Source: Mesorhizobium alhagi CCNWXJ12-2
GTDB taxonomy: Bacteria > Pseudomonadota > Alphaproteobacteria > Rhizobiales > Rhizobiaceae
Assembly: GCF_000236565.1 (NCBI RefSeq)
Contig: NZ_AHAM01000172.1
Span: 1-64,000 of the forward strand
Length of the DNA: 64,000 nucleotides
Reading direction: 5' to 3'
In this document: positions 10,504 through 19,142 of the stretch, piece after piece
Layout: each line of letters begins with the position of its first letter
How positions within the stretch are numbered: the first letter of the stretch is position 1
Notes under the pieces: generated by a model
Databases searched by the model: none
Told to the model about the DNA's origin: nothing
What the model saw: the letters and a program-made list of their open reading frames with translations, nothing else
Translations under genes and position numbers: made by a program

Positions 10504-10872
10504 ATGGCCCGTATAGCAGGCGTCAACATTCCGACCAACAAGCGCGTCGTCATCGCGCTTCAGTACATTCACGGCATCGGCAAGAAGTTCGCTTCCGAGA
10601 TCGTCGAGAAGGTCGGCATTCCGGCCGAGCGCCGCGTCAACCAGCTGACCGACGCCGAAGTCCTGGCCATCCGCGAGGCGATCGACCGCGACTATCAGGT
10701 CGAGGGTGACCTGCGCCGCGAAGTGTCGATGAACATCAAGCGGCTCATGGATCTCGGCTCGTATCGCGGCCTGCGCCATCGCCGCTCGCTGCCGGTCCGC
10801 GGTCAGCGCACGCATACCAATGCGCGCACCCGCAAGGGCCCGGCCAAGGCGATTGCCGGCAAGAAGAAGTAA
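10504..10872 (+). CDS. rpsM: 30S ribosomal protein S13
   Basis: A 122-residue S13 starting [20 protein letters not shown], with [19 protein letters not shown] and the basic C-terminal tail [17 protein letters not shown]. An in-frame ATG four codons upstream (10492) is possible, but ATG 10504 gives the family start. S13 contacts P-site tRNA and bridges to L5. It opens the alpha-operon portion; 125 bp separate it from rpsK, where a repeat element sits. Confidence 0.97.
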   Translation: MARIAGVNIPTNKRVVIALQYIHGIGKKFASEIVEKVGIPAERRVNQLTDAEVLAIREAIDRDYQVEGDLRREVSMNIKRLMDLGSYRGLRHRRSLPVRGQRTHTNARTRKGPAKAIAGKKK

Positions 10873-10883
10873 TTTGAGGCATT

Positions 10884-10943
10884 GGGCAGTAGGCAATGGG
10901 CAGTAGGGAAATCCGACTGCCTACTGCCTAACCCCTACTGCCT
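10884..10943. repeat. Heptamer inverted-repeat element between rpsM and rpsK
   Basis: The left arm reads as imperfect copies of AGGCAGT (GGGCAGT ending at 10890, AGGCAAT 10891-10897, GGGCAGT 10898-10904). The right arm carries the reverse-complement heptamer ACTGCCT at 10116-style spacing, exactly at 10916-10922, 10923-10929 and 10937-10943. The two arms can fold into a long imperfect hairpin in the rpsM-rpsK mRNA spacer. The same heptamer brackets the four-helix-bundle gene at 60673-61163, so this looks like a gene-less derivative of that unit. No coding sequence fits in it. Confidence 0.75.
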
Positions 10944-10997
10944 CCAGGTGGAGCCGCTGGCATTACGGCGGTGTAGAGATCAACTGAAAGGACCATC

Positions 10998-11387
10998 ATG
11001 GCCAAGGAAGCCGGGCGTATTCGCCGTCGTGAACGCAAGAACATTTCGTCGGGCGTAGCCCACGTCAATTCGACCTTCAACAACACGATGATCACCATCA
11101 CCGACGCGCAGGGCAATACGATTGCCTGGTCGTCGGCTGGAGCCCAGGGCTTTAAGGGCTCGCGCAAGTCGACCCCGTTCGCCGCGCAGATGGCTGCCGA
11201 GGACGTGAGCAAGAAGGCCCAGGAGCATGGCATGCGCATGCTCGAGGTGGAGGTCTGCGGTCCGGGTTCAGGCCGTGAATCGGCGCTGCGCGCGCTGCAG
11301 GCCGGCGGCTTCACGATCACCTCGATCCGCGATGTTACGCCGATCCCGCACAATGGCTGCCGCCCGCGCAAGAAGCGCCGCGTCTGA
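10998..11387 (+). CDS. rpsK: 30S ribosomal protein S11
   Basis: A 129-residue S11, standard length. Conserved segments: [40 protein letters not shown] and the C-terminal [17 protein letters not shown]11 forms part of the 30S platform and the mRNA exit. It sits between rpsM and rpoA in the alpha operon; the usual rpsD is not in this operon, as is normal in alphaproteobacteria. Confidence 0.98.
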   Translation: MAKEAGRIRRRERKNISSGVAHVNSTFNNTMITITDAQGNTIAWSSAGAQGFKGSRKSTPFAAQMAAEDVSKKAQEHGMRMLEVEVCGPGSGRESALRALQAGGFTITSIRDVTPIPHNGCRPRKKRRV

Positions 11388-11443
11388 TTATTGCTTAACC
11401 GCCGCGTGAGCGTCTTCGGGCGCCTGCGCGGCTTTCCATATCG

Positions 11444-11468
11444 CCTGCCACGATTGGATGGTGGCAGG
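11444..11468 (+). promoter_or_regulatory. Stem-loop just upstream of the rpoA ribosome-binding site
   Basis: CCTGCCAC (11444-11451) and GTGGCAGG (11461-11468) form a perfect 8-bp stem with a 9-base loop, and flanking TAT/ATA bases can extend it. It ends only a few bases before the GGAAGGAAG Shine-Dalgarno region of rpoA. It could modulate rpoA translation or mRNA decay; this is inferred from position. Confidence 0.4.
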
Positions 11469-11487
11469 ATATCGGAAGGAAGATAAA

Positions 11488-12498
11488 ATGATCCAGAAAA
11501 ACTGGCAGGAACTGATCAAGCCCAACAAGATCGAGTTCTCGTCGAAGAAGAAGACCCTGACCACGCTGGTCGCCGAGCCGCTCGAGCGTGGCTTCGGCCT
11601 GACGCTCGGCAATGCGCTTCGCCGCGTGTTGCTGTCGTCGCTGCGCGGCGCTGCTGTGACGGCGGTGCAGATCGACGGCGTGCTGCACGAGTTCTCCTCG
11701 ATCGCCGGCGTCCGCGAGGACGTGACCGACATCGTGCTGAACATCAAGGAAATCGCCATCAAGATGGAAGGCGACGGCCCCAAGCGCATGGTCGTGCGCA
11801 AGCAGGGACCGGGCGCAGTGCTGGCCGGCGACATCCAGACCGTGGGCGACGTCGAGATCCTCAACCCCGACCACGTGATCTGCACGCTGGACGAGGGCGC
11901 CGAGATCCGCATGGAATTCACCGTCGACACCGGCAAGGGCTATGTTCCCGCAGACCGCAACCGCGCCGAAGACGCGCCGATCGGTCTTATCCCGGTCGAC
12001 AGCCTCTATTCGCCGGTCAAGAAGGTCTCCTACAAGGTCGAGAACACCCGCGAGGGCCAGGTTCTCGACTACGACAAGCTGACCATGACCATCGAGACCG
12101 ACGGCTCGATCACCGGCGAGGACGCGGTCGCTTTCGCCGCGCGCATCCTGCAGGACCAACTCGGCCTGTTCGTCAATTTCGAGGAGCCGCACAAGGTGCA
12201 GCCGGAAGAGGCCGTGACCGAACTGGCGTTCAACCCTGCGCTCTTGAAGAAGGTCGACGAGCTCGAGCTTTCGGTGCGTTCGGCCAACTGCCTGAAGAAC
12301 GACAACATCGTCTATATCGGCGACCTGATCCAGAAGACCGAAGCCGAGATGCTGCGCACCCCGAACTTCGGCCGCAAGTCGCTGAACGAGATCAAGGAAG
12401 TGCTTGCCGCGATGGGTCTCCATCTCGGCATGGAAGTGGCCGACTGGCCGCCGGAAAACATCGAAGATCTCGCCAAGCGTTACGAAGACCAGTATTGA
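11488..12498 (+). CDS. rpoA: DNA-directed RNA polymerase subunit alpha
   Basis: A 336-residue alpha subunit. The N-terminal dimerisation domain (about 1-235) has [20 protein letters not shown], which initiates core assembly. The C-terminal domain (about 255-320) contains [16 protein letters not shown] and [14 protein letters not shown], which contact UP elements and activators. ATG 11488 has a strong GGAAGGAAG ribosome-binding site 6 bases upstream. It lies in the conserved rpsK-rpoA-rplQ order. Confidence 0.98.
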   Translation: MIQKNWQELIKPNKIEFSSKKKTLTTLVAEPLERGFGLTLGNALRRVLLSSLRGAAVTAVQIDGVLHEFSSIAGVREDVTDIVLNIKEIAIKMEGDGPKRMVVRKQGPGAVLAGDIQTVGDVEILNPDHVICTLDEGAEIRMEFTVDTGKGYVPADRNRAEDAPIGLIPVDSLYSPVKKVSYKVENTREGQVLDYDKLTMTIETDGSITGEDAVAFAARILQDQLGLFVNFEEPHKVQPEEAVTELAFNPALLKKVDELELSVRSANCLKNDNIVYIGDLIQKTEAEMLRTPNFGRKSLNEIKEVLAAMGLHLGMEVADWPPENIEDLAKRYEDQY

Positions 12499-12506
12499 GC
12501 CTGATC

Positions 12507-12550
12507 CCGGGAGGGTTTAGCCTCCCGGACATGCTCTGATGAAATCAGAG
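12507..12550 (+). promoter_or_regulatory. Two stem-loops in the rpoA-rplQ spacer
   Basis: CCGGGAGG (12507-12514) pairs with CCTCCCGG (12521-12528), and CTCTGAT (12534-12540) pairs with ATCAGAG (12544-12550). Neither is followed by a T-run, so read-through into rplQ is expected. They may protect the upstream message or set the rpoA to rplQ ratio. Function is inferred. Confidence 0.4.
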
Positions 12551-12586
12551 GCCATGGCCTCGAACCAGGATTGAAGGAGAAGAGCC

Positions 12587-13018
12587 ATGCGCCATGGATT
12601 TACCGGCCGCCGGCTGGGCCGCAGTGCAAGCCATCGCAGCGCGATGTTCGCCAACCTCGCGGTCTCGCTGATCGAGCATGAGCAGATCGTCACGACGCTG
12701 CCCAAGGCGAAGGATCTGCGTCCGATCGTCGAGAAGCTCGTCACGCTCGGCAAGCGCGGCGACCTGCACGCCCGCCGTCAGGTGATCGCGCAGATCGGCA
12801 ATGAAGGCGTCGTCAAGCGCCTGTTCGACACGATCGCCCCGCGCTACGCCACCCGCAATGGCGGCTATCTGCGCATCATGAAGGCCGGCTTCCGCCATGG
12901 CGACAACGCCCCGCTGGCCGTCATCGAGTTCGTCGATCGCGACACCTCCGCAAAGGGCGCCGCCGACCGCGCCCGCGTCGAGGCCGAAGAGGCCAATTCG
13001 GAAGCCGAAGCGGCATAA
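12587..13018 (+). CDS. rplQ: 50S ribosomal protein L17
   Basis: A 143-residue L17. The core starts [20 protein letters not shown] and includes [20 protein letters not shown]; an acidic, alanine-rich tail of about 20 residues follows the family core, as is usual in alphaproteobacteria. L17 lies near the tunnel exit. It is the last gene of the super-operon and is followed by a strong terminator. Confidence 0.98.
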   Translation: MRHGFTGRRLGRSASHRSAMFANLAVSLIEHEQIVTTLPKAKDLRPIVEKLVTLGKRGDLHARRQVIAQIGNEGVVKRLFDTIAPRYATRNGGYLRIMKAGFRHGDNAPLAVIEFVDRDTSAKGAADRARVEAEEANSEAEAA

Positions 13019-13043
13019 GCTGGCAGCTTTCAAGAGATCCAAC

Positions 13044-13068
13044 AAAAGGGGCCTACGTGGCCCCTTTT
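13044..13068 (+). terminator. Rho-independent terminator of the ribosomal super-operon
   Basis: AAAAGGGGCC (13044-13053) and GGCCCCTTTT (13059-13068) form a perfect 10-bp stem with a five-base loop TACGT, ending in TTTT. It starts 25 bp after the rplQ stop. Symmetry would let it act from both sides, but only the + strand gene is close. Confidence 0.9.
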
Positions 13069-13136
13069 GCATTTCTGGACATCTGGATACGAGAGCCGAT
13101 CGTCAAGGCGCGCACGCGGACCCCAGGAGTCTTCCG

Positions 13137-13754
13137 ATGAAACTTCTCTATCAGACACACTCCCCCTATGCCCGTAAGGTTCTCGTAGCCGCCCATGAGG
13201 TCGGTCTCGCCGACAAATTGGAAGTTGTTCATCAGGAGACGAGTCCGACCCGGCGCAATGAGGATGTCATTTCGCTAAATCCTCTCGGCAAGGTGCCGGT
13301 GTTGATCTGCGATGACGGTCTCGTGCTTTTCGACTCCACCGTCATCTGCGAATATCTGGACGGCATGCACGAAGGTCAAAAACTGATCCCGGCAAGCGGC
13401 AAGGCGCGCTGGCTTGCACTGAGGCTTCAGGCGCTTGCGCAGGGGATGGCCGATTCCGGCATTGCGGTCCGGTGGGAAGCCGAGAGGCGGCCTGAGGCGC
13501 TGCGGTGGCCGACCATGCGAGATGCGCAATTGCAGAAGATTGCCGAAGCCTGCGACTTCGTCGAGCAGGAGGTTGAGCTCAAGGAATCGCCGGATATTGG
13601 CGAGATCGCATTGGCGACGACGCTTAGCTGGATTGCGTTTCGTGACGTCTATTCCTTCGGGGCCGGAAGGCCCCGGCTTTCGTCGTGGTACGACAGTTTC
13701 TCCAGGCGCCCGTCAATGGCAGCTACGACCCTTGCGGGAGAGACACAGGACTGA
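13137..13754 (+). CDS. Glutathione S-transferase family protein
   Basis: A 205-residue GST-fold protein. The N-terminal thioredoxin-like domain (about 1-80) has YARKVLVAAHEVGL, the LNPLGKVPVLICDDG loop with the cis-proline, and DSTVICEYLD, which binds the gamma-glutamyl group. The C-terminal helical domain (about 85-200) is less conserved. Such enzymes conjugate or reduce electrophiles with glutathione in the cytoplasm; the substrate is unknown. AGGAG lies about 7 bases upstream of the ATG. It is monocistronic, just after the rplQ terminator. Confidence 0.88.
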   Translation: MKLLYQTHSPYARKVLVAAHEVGLADKLEVVHQETSPTRRNEDVISLNPLGKVPVLICDDGLVLFDSTVICEYLDGMHEGQKLIPASGKARWLALRLQALAQGMADSGIAVRWEAERRPEALRWPTMRDAQLQKIAEACDFVEQEVELKESPDIGEIALATTLSWIAFRDVYSFGAGRPRLSSWYDSFSRRPSMAATTLAGETQD

Positions 13755-13913
13755 GGCTGCTGGAAATCGGGCCGGCCTCGGCGCGCCTGTCCCCGGCGCG
13801 CCGCAATGTTTCAGGGTTTTTGCGCTCAATCCGAGCGCTATAAGATCACGCAAAGCCTTTCATTCCGCACAATCTTCACGACAATGCGCGCAACCATTCT
13901 TCGGAGGATTCGC

Positions 13914-15467
13914 ATGTCTTTTGCGACTAGATTGCCGCATGTCCTGATCGCCACCTGGCTCGCATCCGCGCCGGCGTTTTTTGTGCTTCCGGCGGACGCG
14001 CAGGACGCTCCGGCAGCCCAGAATGCTCCCGCTGCCGAGAATGCGCCTGCGGCCAAGCCGGCGCAGAAGGAAGATCCCGGCCTCAAGGACGTGCTGAACG
14101 AGCTTCTGAGCGGCGGCGAGGAGCCGCTGCCGCCGCCAGCACCCCAGGGCCGGCGGCTGCCGTTCGGGCGAACGGAGATCCAGCTTTCCTTCGCACCGCT
14201 GGTCAAGGAGACGGCTCCGGCGGTCGTCAATGTCTATGCTTCGCAGCAGGCGCGCCTGCGCTCGCCTTTCGAGGGCGATCCGTTTTTCGAGCGCTTCTTC
14301 GGTCGCCAGGCGCCGCCGCGCGCGCAATCGGCGCTCGGTTCGGGCGTTCTCGTCGATCCGAGCGGCATCGTCATTACCAATTATCACGTCATCCGCGATG
14401 CCGACGCGGTGAAGGTTGCAACCGCCGACGGCCGCGAGTTCGAGAGCAAGGTGCTGCTCAAGGACGAATCGCTCGACCTCGGCGTGCTCAAGATCGAGAG
14501 CAACGAGCCGTTTCCGGTGATCCCGATCGGCGATTCCGACGCGCTGGAGGTGGGCGATCTCGTCCTGGCGATGGGCAACCCGTTCGGCGTCGGCCAGACC
14601 ACCACCAGCGGCATCGTCTCTGCACTCGCCCGCACGCATATCGGCGTCAGCGACTTCGGCTTCTTCATCCAGACCGACGCGGCGATCAATCCTGGAAATT
14701 CCGGCGGTCCGCTGATCAACATGACCGGCCAGCTCGTCGGCATCAACACCGCAATCTACAGCCGCAGCGGTGGCTCGATCGGCATCGGCTTCGCCATTCC
14801 CTCCAATATCGTTCGCGCCGTGACCGAGGCCGCCAAGCAGGGTCGCGACTTCTTCGAACGCCCGTTCATCGGTGCGACTTTCGAGCCGGTCACCGCGCAG
14901 ATCGCCGATGCTCTCGGCATGGCGCGTCCTTCCGGCGCGCTTGTTGCGGCGCTCGACCCGGAAGGGCCGGCGGCGCGGGCCGGCCTGAGGCCGGGCGACG
15001 TCATCCTCGCCATGAACGATGTCGCTATCGAACATGTGGATGCACTGGGCTATCGTCTGGCGACAAAGCCCGTCGGCGGCAAGGCCAGCCTGAAGGTGCT
15101 CAGCCAGAACGAGGAAAAGACGGTCGAGATCAGCCTCGAGCGGGCGCCGGAGGGCGCATCGGCCAAGGAAGTCGTGATCAAGGGACGCAGCCCGTTTTCG
15201 GGAGCGAAGGTCGCCGAGCTTTCGCCGCGCCTGGCGCAGCGCCTTCGTTTGAGGACCGACACCAAGGGCGTGACCATCCTCGACGTGGACCGCAACTCGC
15301 CGGCGGCCAGCTTCGGCTTCCAGCCGCGCGACATCGTGCGTGAGGTCAATGGCGAACTGATCGACACGCCCGACAAGCTGGCGGCGGTCGCCGGGCAGCA
15401 GACGCGCTGGTGGCGCTTCACGGTGGAGCGAGACGGGCAAATGCTGCGCCAGATGCTGCGGTATTGA
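13914..15467 (+). CDS. Periplasmic Deg/HtrA-type serine protease with two PDZ domains
   Basis: A 517-residue secreted protease. A signal peptide lies in residues 1-30 (ending ADAQD), followed by a low-complexity linker with three NAPAA-like repeats (about 31-50). The trypsin-like domain carries the triad His158 (TNYHV), Asp188 (ESLDLGVLK) and Ser263 (NPGNSGGPL). Two PDZ domains follow (about residues 300-390 and 415-510). Such proteins degrade or hold misfolded envelope proteins. ATG 13914 is chosen because TCGGAGGA precedes it; longer in-frame starts lack this. The N terminus of the protease domain has the FxRFFG-type LA loop (DPFFERFFG). Seven bases separate it from rarA, a common alphaproteobacterial pairing. 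Confidence 0.93.
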   Translation: MSFATRLPHVLIATWLASAPAFFVLPADAQDAPAAQNAPAAENAPAAKPAQKEDPGLKDVLNELLSGGEEPLPPPAPQGRRLPFGRTEIQLSFAPLVKETAPAVVNVYASQQARLRSPFEGDPFFERFFGRQAPPRAQSALGSGVLVDPSGIVITNYHVIRDADAVKVATADGREFESKVLLKDESLDLGVLKIESNEPFPVIPIGDSDALEVGDLVLAMGNPFGVGQTTTSGIVSALARTHIGVSDFGFFIQTDAAINPGNSGGPLINMTGQLVGINTAIYSRSGGSIGIGFAIPSNIVRAVTEAAKQGRDFFERPFIGATFEPVTAQIADALGMARPSGALVAALDPEGPAARAGLRPGDVILAMNDVAIEHVDALGYRLATKPVGGKASLKVLSQNEEKTVEISLERAPEGASAKEVVIKGRSPFSGAKVAELSPRLAQRLRLRTDTKGVTILDVDRNSPAASFGFQPRDIVREVNGELIDTPDKLAAVAGQQTRWWRFTVERDGQMLRQMLRY

Positions 15468-15474
15468 GTGGACT

Positions 15475-16794
15475 ATGGCTGACCTGTTCAAGGCCGACGA
15501 GCCGGAAAAAGCGCCTCCCGGAAGGCCGCTGGCCGACCGGCTGCGCCCGGCGAGCCTTGCCGAAGTGGTCGGCCAGGAGCACCTGACCGGCGAGGACGGC
15601 GCGCTGACGCGCATGATCCGCTCGGGCTCGCTAGGCTCCATGATCTTCTGGGGACCGCCGGGAACGGGAAAGACCACGGTCGCCAGGCTGCTGGCCGGAG
15701 AGACCGGCCTTGCCTTCGAGCAGCTTTCGGCGATCTTTTCGGGCGTTGCCGATCTGAAGAAGATGTTCGAGATGGCGCGGCTACGCCGCTCGCAGGGCCG
15801 CCAGACGCTGCTTTTCGTCGACGAGATCCACCGCTTCAACCGCGCCCAGCAGGATTCTTTCCTTCCCGTCATGGAGGACGGCACCGTAATCCTGGTCGGC
15901 GCGACCACTGAAAACCCGTCCTTCGAGCTCAATGCGGCTCTGCTGTCGCGGGCGCGGGTTCTGGTATTTCATTCGCTGGGCGAGGACAGCATCGAAAGAT
16001 TGCTCGCCCGAGCCGAGGAGACCGAGGGCAAAAGGCTGCCGCTGGACGAAGAGGCGAGGGCGGTGCTCGTGCGCATGTCGGACGGCGACGGGCGCGCCGC
16101 GCTGACATTGGCGGAAGAAGTCTGGCGCGCCGCCAAGTCCAAGGAGGTGTTCGACGCCGAGGGCCTGCAGCGCATAGTGCAGCGACGTGCGCCGATCTAC
16201 GACAAGGGCCAGGACGGCCACTACAATCTGATCTCGGCGCTGCACAAATCGGTGCGCGGCTCCGACCCCGACGCTGCGCTTTATTATCTGGCTCGCATGT
16301 TCGACGCCGGCGAGGACCCGCTCTATCTCGGCCGCCGGCTGGTGCGCATGGCGATGGAGGATATCGGCCTTGCCGATCCGCAGGCGCTGGTCGTCGCCAA
16401 TGCGGCCAAGGACGCCTACGATTATCTCGGCTCGCCGGAGGGCGAACTCGCCTTCGCGGAAGCGACCGTCTATCTCGCCACCGCACCCAAATCCAACGCC
16501 GTCTATACCGCCTTCAAGGGCGCGATGCGCGCGGCCAAGGAGAACGGATCGCTGCTGCCGCCCAAGCACATTCTGAACGCGCCGACCACGCTGATGAAGG
16601 AAGAGAGCTACGGCAAGGGCTACGAATACGACCACGATACGCCAGAAGCCTTTTCCGGCCAGGACTATTTTCCCGAGAAGATGGGCCGCCAGACGTTCTA
16701 CGACCCGCCCGAGCGCGGCTTCGAGCGCGAGATCAGGAAGCGGCTGGAATACTGGACGAAGCTCAGGGCCGAGCGATCAAAGGACAGTGGTTGA
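15475..16794 (+). CDS. rarA: Replication-associated recombination protein A (AAA+ ATPase)
   Basis: A 439-residue MgsA/RarA ATPase that acts at stalled replication forks and binds single-strand DNA ends and SSB. Walker A is GPPGTGKTT at residues 60-68 and Walker B LLFVDEIHRF at about 112-121; sensor 1 is GATTENPSF. The C-terminal helical domain contains the family segment AALYYLARMFDAGEDPLYLG. Starts with ATG 15475 only 7 bp after the Deg protease stop, so the pair is probably co-transcribed. Length agrees with the family. Confidence 0.95.
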   Translation: MADLFKADEPEKAPPGRPLADRLRPASLAEVVGQEHLTGEDGALTRMIRSGSLGSMIFWGPPGTGKTTVARLLAGETGLAFEQLSAIFSGVADLKKMFEMARLRRSQGRQTLLFVDEIHRFNRAQQDSFLPVMEDGTVILVGATTENPSFELNAALLSRARVLVFHSLGEDSIERLLARAEETEGKRLPLDEEARAVLVRMSDGDGRAALTLAEEVWRAAKSKEVFDAEGLQRIVQRRAPIYDKGQDGHYNLISALHKSVRGSDPDAALYYLARMFDAGEDPLYLGRRLVRMAMEDIGLADPQALVVANAAKDAYDYLGSPEGELAFAEATVYLATAPKSNAVYTAFKGAMRAAKENGSLLPPKHILNAPTTLMKEESYGKGYEYDHDTPEAFSGQDYFPEKMGRQTFYDPPERGFEREIRKRLEYWTKLRAERSKDSG

Positions 16795-16834
16795 CAGCCG
16801 ATCGCTTCACGGGAACTGAGGAAGCAGCGCGCCC

Positions 16835-17113
16835 CTATTCCTGCCAGGGTTCCGAACTCTTGAATTCGACGCCGACGCGCTCGCTCTTTCGCCAGCACAC
16901 CACGATCCGGTAGGCCAGCCCGTCGGATGGCACGTGCAGCAGGAATCGGACCGGCAGTTCGGTTTCGGCAGCGACATTCAGTTCCGCGCCGCCGGAATGA
17001 ATATTGCGGACGATGCAGGGGATGCCGGTATTGTCGCCGACCAGGATGAACGCGTTCTTCTGAACGGCGGGCCGCGGTTGGCTGCGGCGTTCCGGTTGGT
17101 GGGATGGGGGCAT
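16835..17113 (-). CDS. Single-domain PilZ protein
   Basis: A 92-residue protein consisting almost entirely of a PilZ domain, a fold that often binds cyclic di-GMP. Arginines near the N terminus (ERRSQPR) and the strand VRNIHSGGAELN match the two binding motifs, but the second motif is degenerate: the usual (D/N)xSxxG reads NIHSGG, with His where the first Ser is expected. Binding of c-di-GMP is therefore uncertain. The later GVEFK matches the usual end of the domain. It stands alone on the - strand between rarA and a DUF1236 gene. Confidence 0.8.
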   Translation of the reverse strand: MPPSHQPERRSQPRPAVQKNAFILVGDNTGIPCIVRNIHSGGAELNVAAETELPVRFLLHVPSDGLAYRIVVCWRKSERVGVEFKSSEPWQE

Positions 17114-17313
17114 GTCTGCTCCGGGAAGGGCGGCGGCGATCGGTATCTTTGAACCTGCTTATAAAGCAAAGCCAATCGGCGGAACGGGGTCAAGCGCTTA
17201 TCGTCCAATGCACTGGAAACTTCACGGCAGGCTTATTTCACGGCGCGAGGGAACGTCTTGGCGTTTCGTCGGTTTGGAGCGGCTTTCGATTCCAATGGAG
17301 AACGGAGATCACC

Positions 17314-17622
17314 ATGAAAGTCCATCTTACCAGCGCTGTTGCCGGACTTCTGCTGCTTGGCGGCGCGAGTTTCGCCGTCGCGCAGGCTGTCGTCATCGCT
17401 CCCGAGCAGGAGACGGTCATCCGCGAATATGTCACGACGCAGAAGGTCGACCCCGTCGAACTGCCTGCGGACGTGGAAGTCACTGTCGGCGCAACGCTGC
17501 CAGAGACGGTCGAGCTGCATACGCTCGACGTTCCGGACGTGAATTATCAATATGTCGTCGTCGACGGAAGGACCGTCCTGGTCGAGCCGGACACGCGCAA
17601 GATCGTCCACGTTATGGAGTAA
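17314..17622 (+). CDS. DUF1236 secreted protein
   Basis: A 102-residue exported protein: signal peptide at residues 1-24 (LLLLGGASFAVAQA), then a short beta-rich domain with VIREYVTTQKVDPVELPADV and the closing YVVVDGRTVLVEPDTRKIV. This arrangement is typical of DUF1236, widespread in rhizobia and without a known biochemical role. ATG 17314 follows GGAG; the frame is open further upstream, but no signal peptide would result. It is monocistronic and followed by a hairpin. Confidence 0.85.
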   Translation: MKVHLTSAVAGLLLLGGASFAVAQAVVIAPEQETVIREYVTTQKVDPVELPADVEVTVGATLPETVELHTLDVPDVNYQYVVVDGRTVLVEPDTRKIVHVME

Positions 17623-17650
17623 GTCTTCCACTTATCGTGGTGCTTCCATG

Positions 17651-17679
17651 AACCGCCGGATCGAAAGGTCCGGCGGTTT
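17651..17679 (+). terminator. Probable terminator after the DUF1236 gene
   Basis: AACCGCCGGA (17651-17660) pairs with TCCGGCGGTT (17669-17678) around an 8-base loop, followed only by TTGCTTG, so the U-tract is weak. It is placed 29 bp after the stop codon and before crcB. Confidence 0.65.
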
Positions 17680-17739
17680 GCTTGGGCCTCCTTCAAGACA
17701 TCGGTTGACGAACCCTGCCGCCGCAGGCAGGAAACGGCG

Positions 17740-18120
17740 ATGTATCATCTCCTCCTTGTAGCGGTCGGCGGCGCCGTTGGGGCATCGCTTCGCCACCTCG
17801 GCAATCTCGCAGCACTCCGCCTGCTTGGCCCCGGTTTTCCCTGGGGAACCATGGCGATCAACATCGCCGGATCACTTGCCATGGGCATCTTCATCGAGGT
17901 GCTGGCGCGACGTTTCGGCGGCGCGTCGAACGAACTGCGCCTGTTCGTCGCCACCGGAATTCTCGGCGGCTTCACCACATTCTCCGCCTTCTCCCTGGAT
18001 GTCGCGGTGCTGTGGGAGAGGGGAGCCGCGCTCTACGCTCTTGGTTATGTGCTCGTCAGCGTTGTCGGCGCCATCTTGGCTCTGTTTTTGGGTTTATGGC
18101 TCGTAAGGAGCCTCGGCTGA
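17740..18120 (+). CDS. crcB: Fluoride efflux channel Fluc/CrcB
   Basis: A 126-residue protein with four hydrophobic segments that forms dual-topology dimeric fluoride channels in the inner membrane. Family motifs are clear: GGAVGASLRHLGN, PWGTMAINIAGSLAMG and TGILGGFTTFSAFSLD, including the Asn and Phe/Thr-rich pore residues. No fluoride riboswitch was found in the 60 bases upstream. It precedes the pseudouridine synthase gene by 35 bp, a common arrangement in Rhizobiales. Confidence 0.94.
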   Translation: MYHLLLVAVGGAVGASLRHLGNLAALRLLGPGFPWGTMAINIAGSLAMGIFIEVLARRFGGASNELRLFVATGILGGFTTFSAFSLDVAVLWERGAALYALGYVLVSVVGAILALFLGLWLVRSLG

Positions 18121-18155
18121 TGCTATTGCGCCCGATTGGAAATGGATAAGGCACG

Positions 18156-19142
18156 ATGGCAGGCGTAGAGCAGATCAAGGTCGAGGCCGGCGAGATGGGC
18201 ATGCGGCTCGACCGCTGGTTCAAGACACATTTTCCCGGTCTGGGGTTCGGCCATCTGCAGAAGCTGCTGCGCTCCGGCCAGATCAGGGTGGATGGCGGCC
18301 GCGCCAAGGCCGACACCCGCGTCGAGCCGGGCCAGATGATCCGCATCCCGCCGCTTGGGGTCGATCAAAAGGGCGCTGGCCCGCTGACCGCGAAAACCAT
18401 GCGCAACCAGGATGATGGCGACGTTCTTTCGCAAATGCTGCTCTACGAGGATCCCAAGGTCTTCGTCTTCAACAAGCCTGCGGGACTTGCGGTACAGGGC
18501 GGTTCGGGCGTGGTGCGCCATGTCGACGACATGCTGGAGGCCTGGCGCAGTTCCAAGGGCGAGAAGCCGCGGCTGGTGCATCGGCTCGATCGCGACACTT
18601 CGGGTGTGCTGGTCGTTGCGCGCACCCGGCTTGCGGCGATGAAGCTCGCCGAGGCGTTCCGCGGGCGCGACGCCAAGAAGACCTACTGGGCGCTGGTCAA
18701 GGGCGTGCCGAAAAAGCGCGAGGACAAGATCTCGACCTGGCTGATCAAGGAGCCGACGCCGGACGGCGACCGCGTGCGGGTGGCGCAGCACGGCGAAAAG
18801 GGCGCGGACCATGCCGTTTCTTATTACCGTATCCTAGAACAGGCCGGGCAAACCATGTCGTGGCTGGAAATGGAGCCGCATACCGGCCGCACGCACCAGC
18901 TGCGCGTCCACGCCGCCCATATTGGCTGCCCGATCATAGGTGATCCGAAATATTTCGAGGCCGATACCAATTGGGATTTTCCCGGCGGCGTGCAGAACCG
19001 GCTGCACCTCCACGCAAGGCGCATCCGCATCCCGCATCCCGACAAGGGTGTGATCGACGTCACCGCGCCGATGCCGCCTCATATGCGCCAGAGCTGGAAC
19101 CTGATCGGCTTCGACGAGGCGAGCGGCGGAGAGGACAATTGA
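18156..19142 (+). CDS. rluC: RluA-family 23S rRNA pseudouridine synthase (RluC-type)
   Basis: A 328-residue enzyme. An N-terminal S4 RNA-binding domain (about 14-75: MRLDRWFKTHFPGLGFGHLQ) is followed by the RluA catalytic domain with the active-site motif HRLDRDTSGVLVVART, whose Asp attacks uridine, and the later ETGRTHQLRVH-type motif PHTGRTHQLRVHAAHIGCPI. It converts uridines in rRNA, probably 23S, to pseudouridine; the exact target is not decided by sequence alone, so RluD-like activity is possible. The stop overlaps the next gene. Confidence 0.9.
   Translation: MAGVEQIKVEAGEMGMRLDRWFKTHFPGLGFGHLQKLLRSGQIRVDGGRAKADTRVEPGQMIRIPPLGVDQKGAGPLTAKTMRNQDDGDVLSQMLLYEDPKVFVFNKPAGLAVQGGSGVVRHVDDMLEAWRSSKGEKPRLVHRLDRDTSGVLVVARTRLAAMKLAEAFRGRDAKKTYWALVKGVPKKREDKISTWLIKEPTPDGDRVRVAQHGEKGADHAVSYYRILEQAGQTMSWLEMEPHTGRTHQLRVHAAHIGCPIIGDPKYFEADTNWDFPGGVQNRLHLHARRIRIPHPDKGVIDVTAPMPPHMRQSWNLIGFDEASGGEDN

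Noticed and set aside
13860-15932. 690-residue - strand frame opposite the Deg protease and rarA
   Set aside because: Antisense artefact of high GC3; both + strand genes have full catalytic motifs.
16900-17150. DUF1236 gene starting further upstream at 17104
   Set aside because: The longer product has no signal peptide and overlaps the divergent PilZ promoter; ATG 17314 has GGAG and gives a proper leader.
17680-17739. Fluoride riboswitch before crcB
   Set aside because: The conserved pseudoknot sequence is not present in the short gap.
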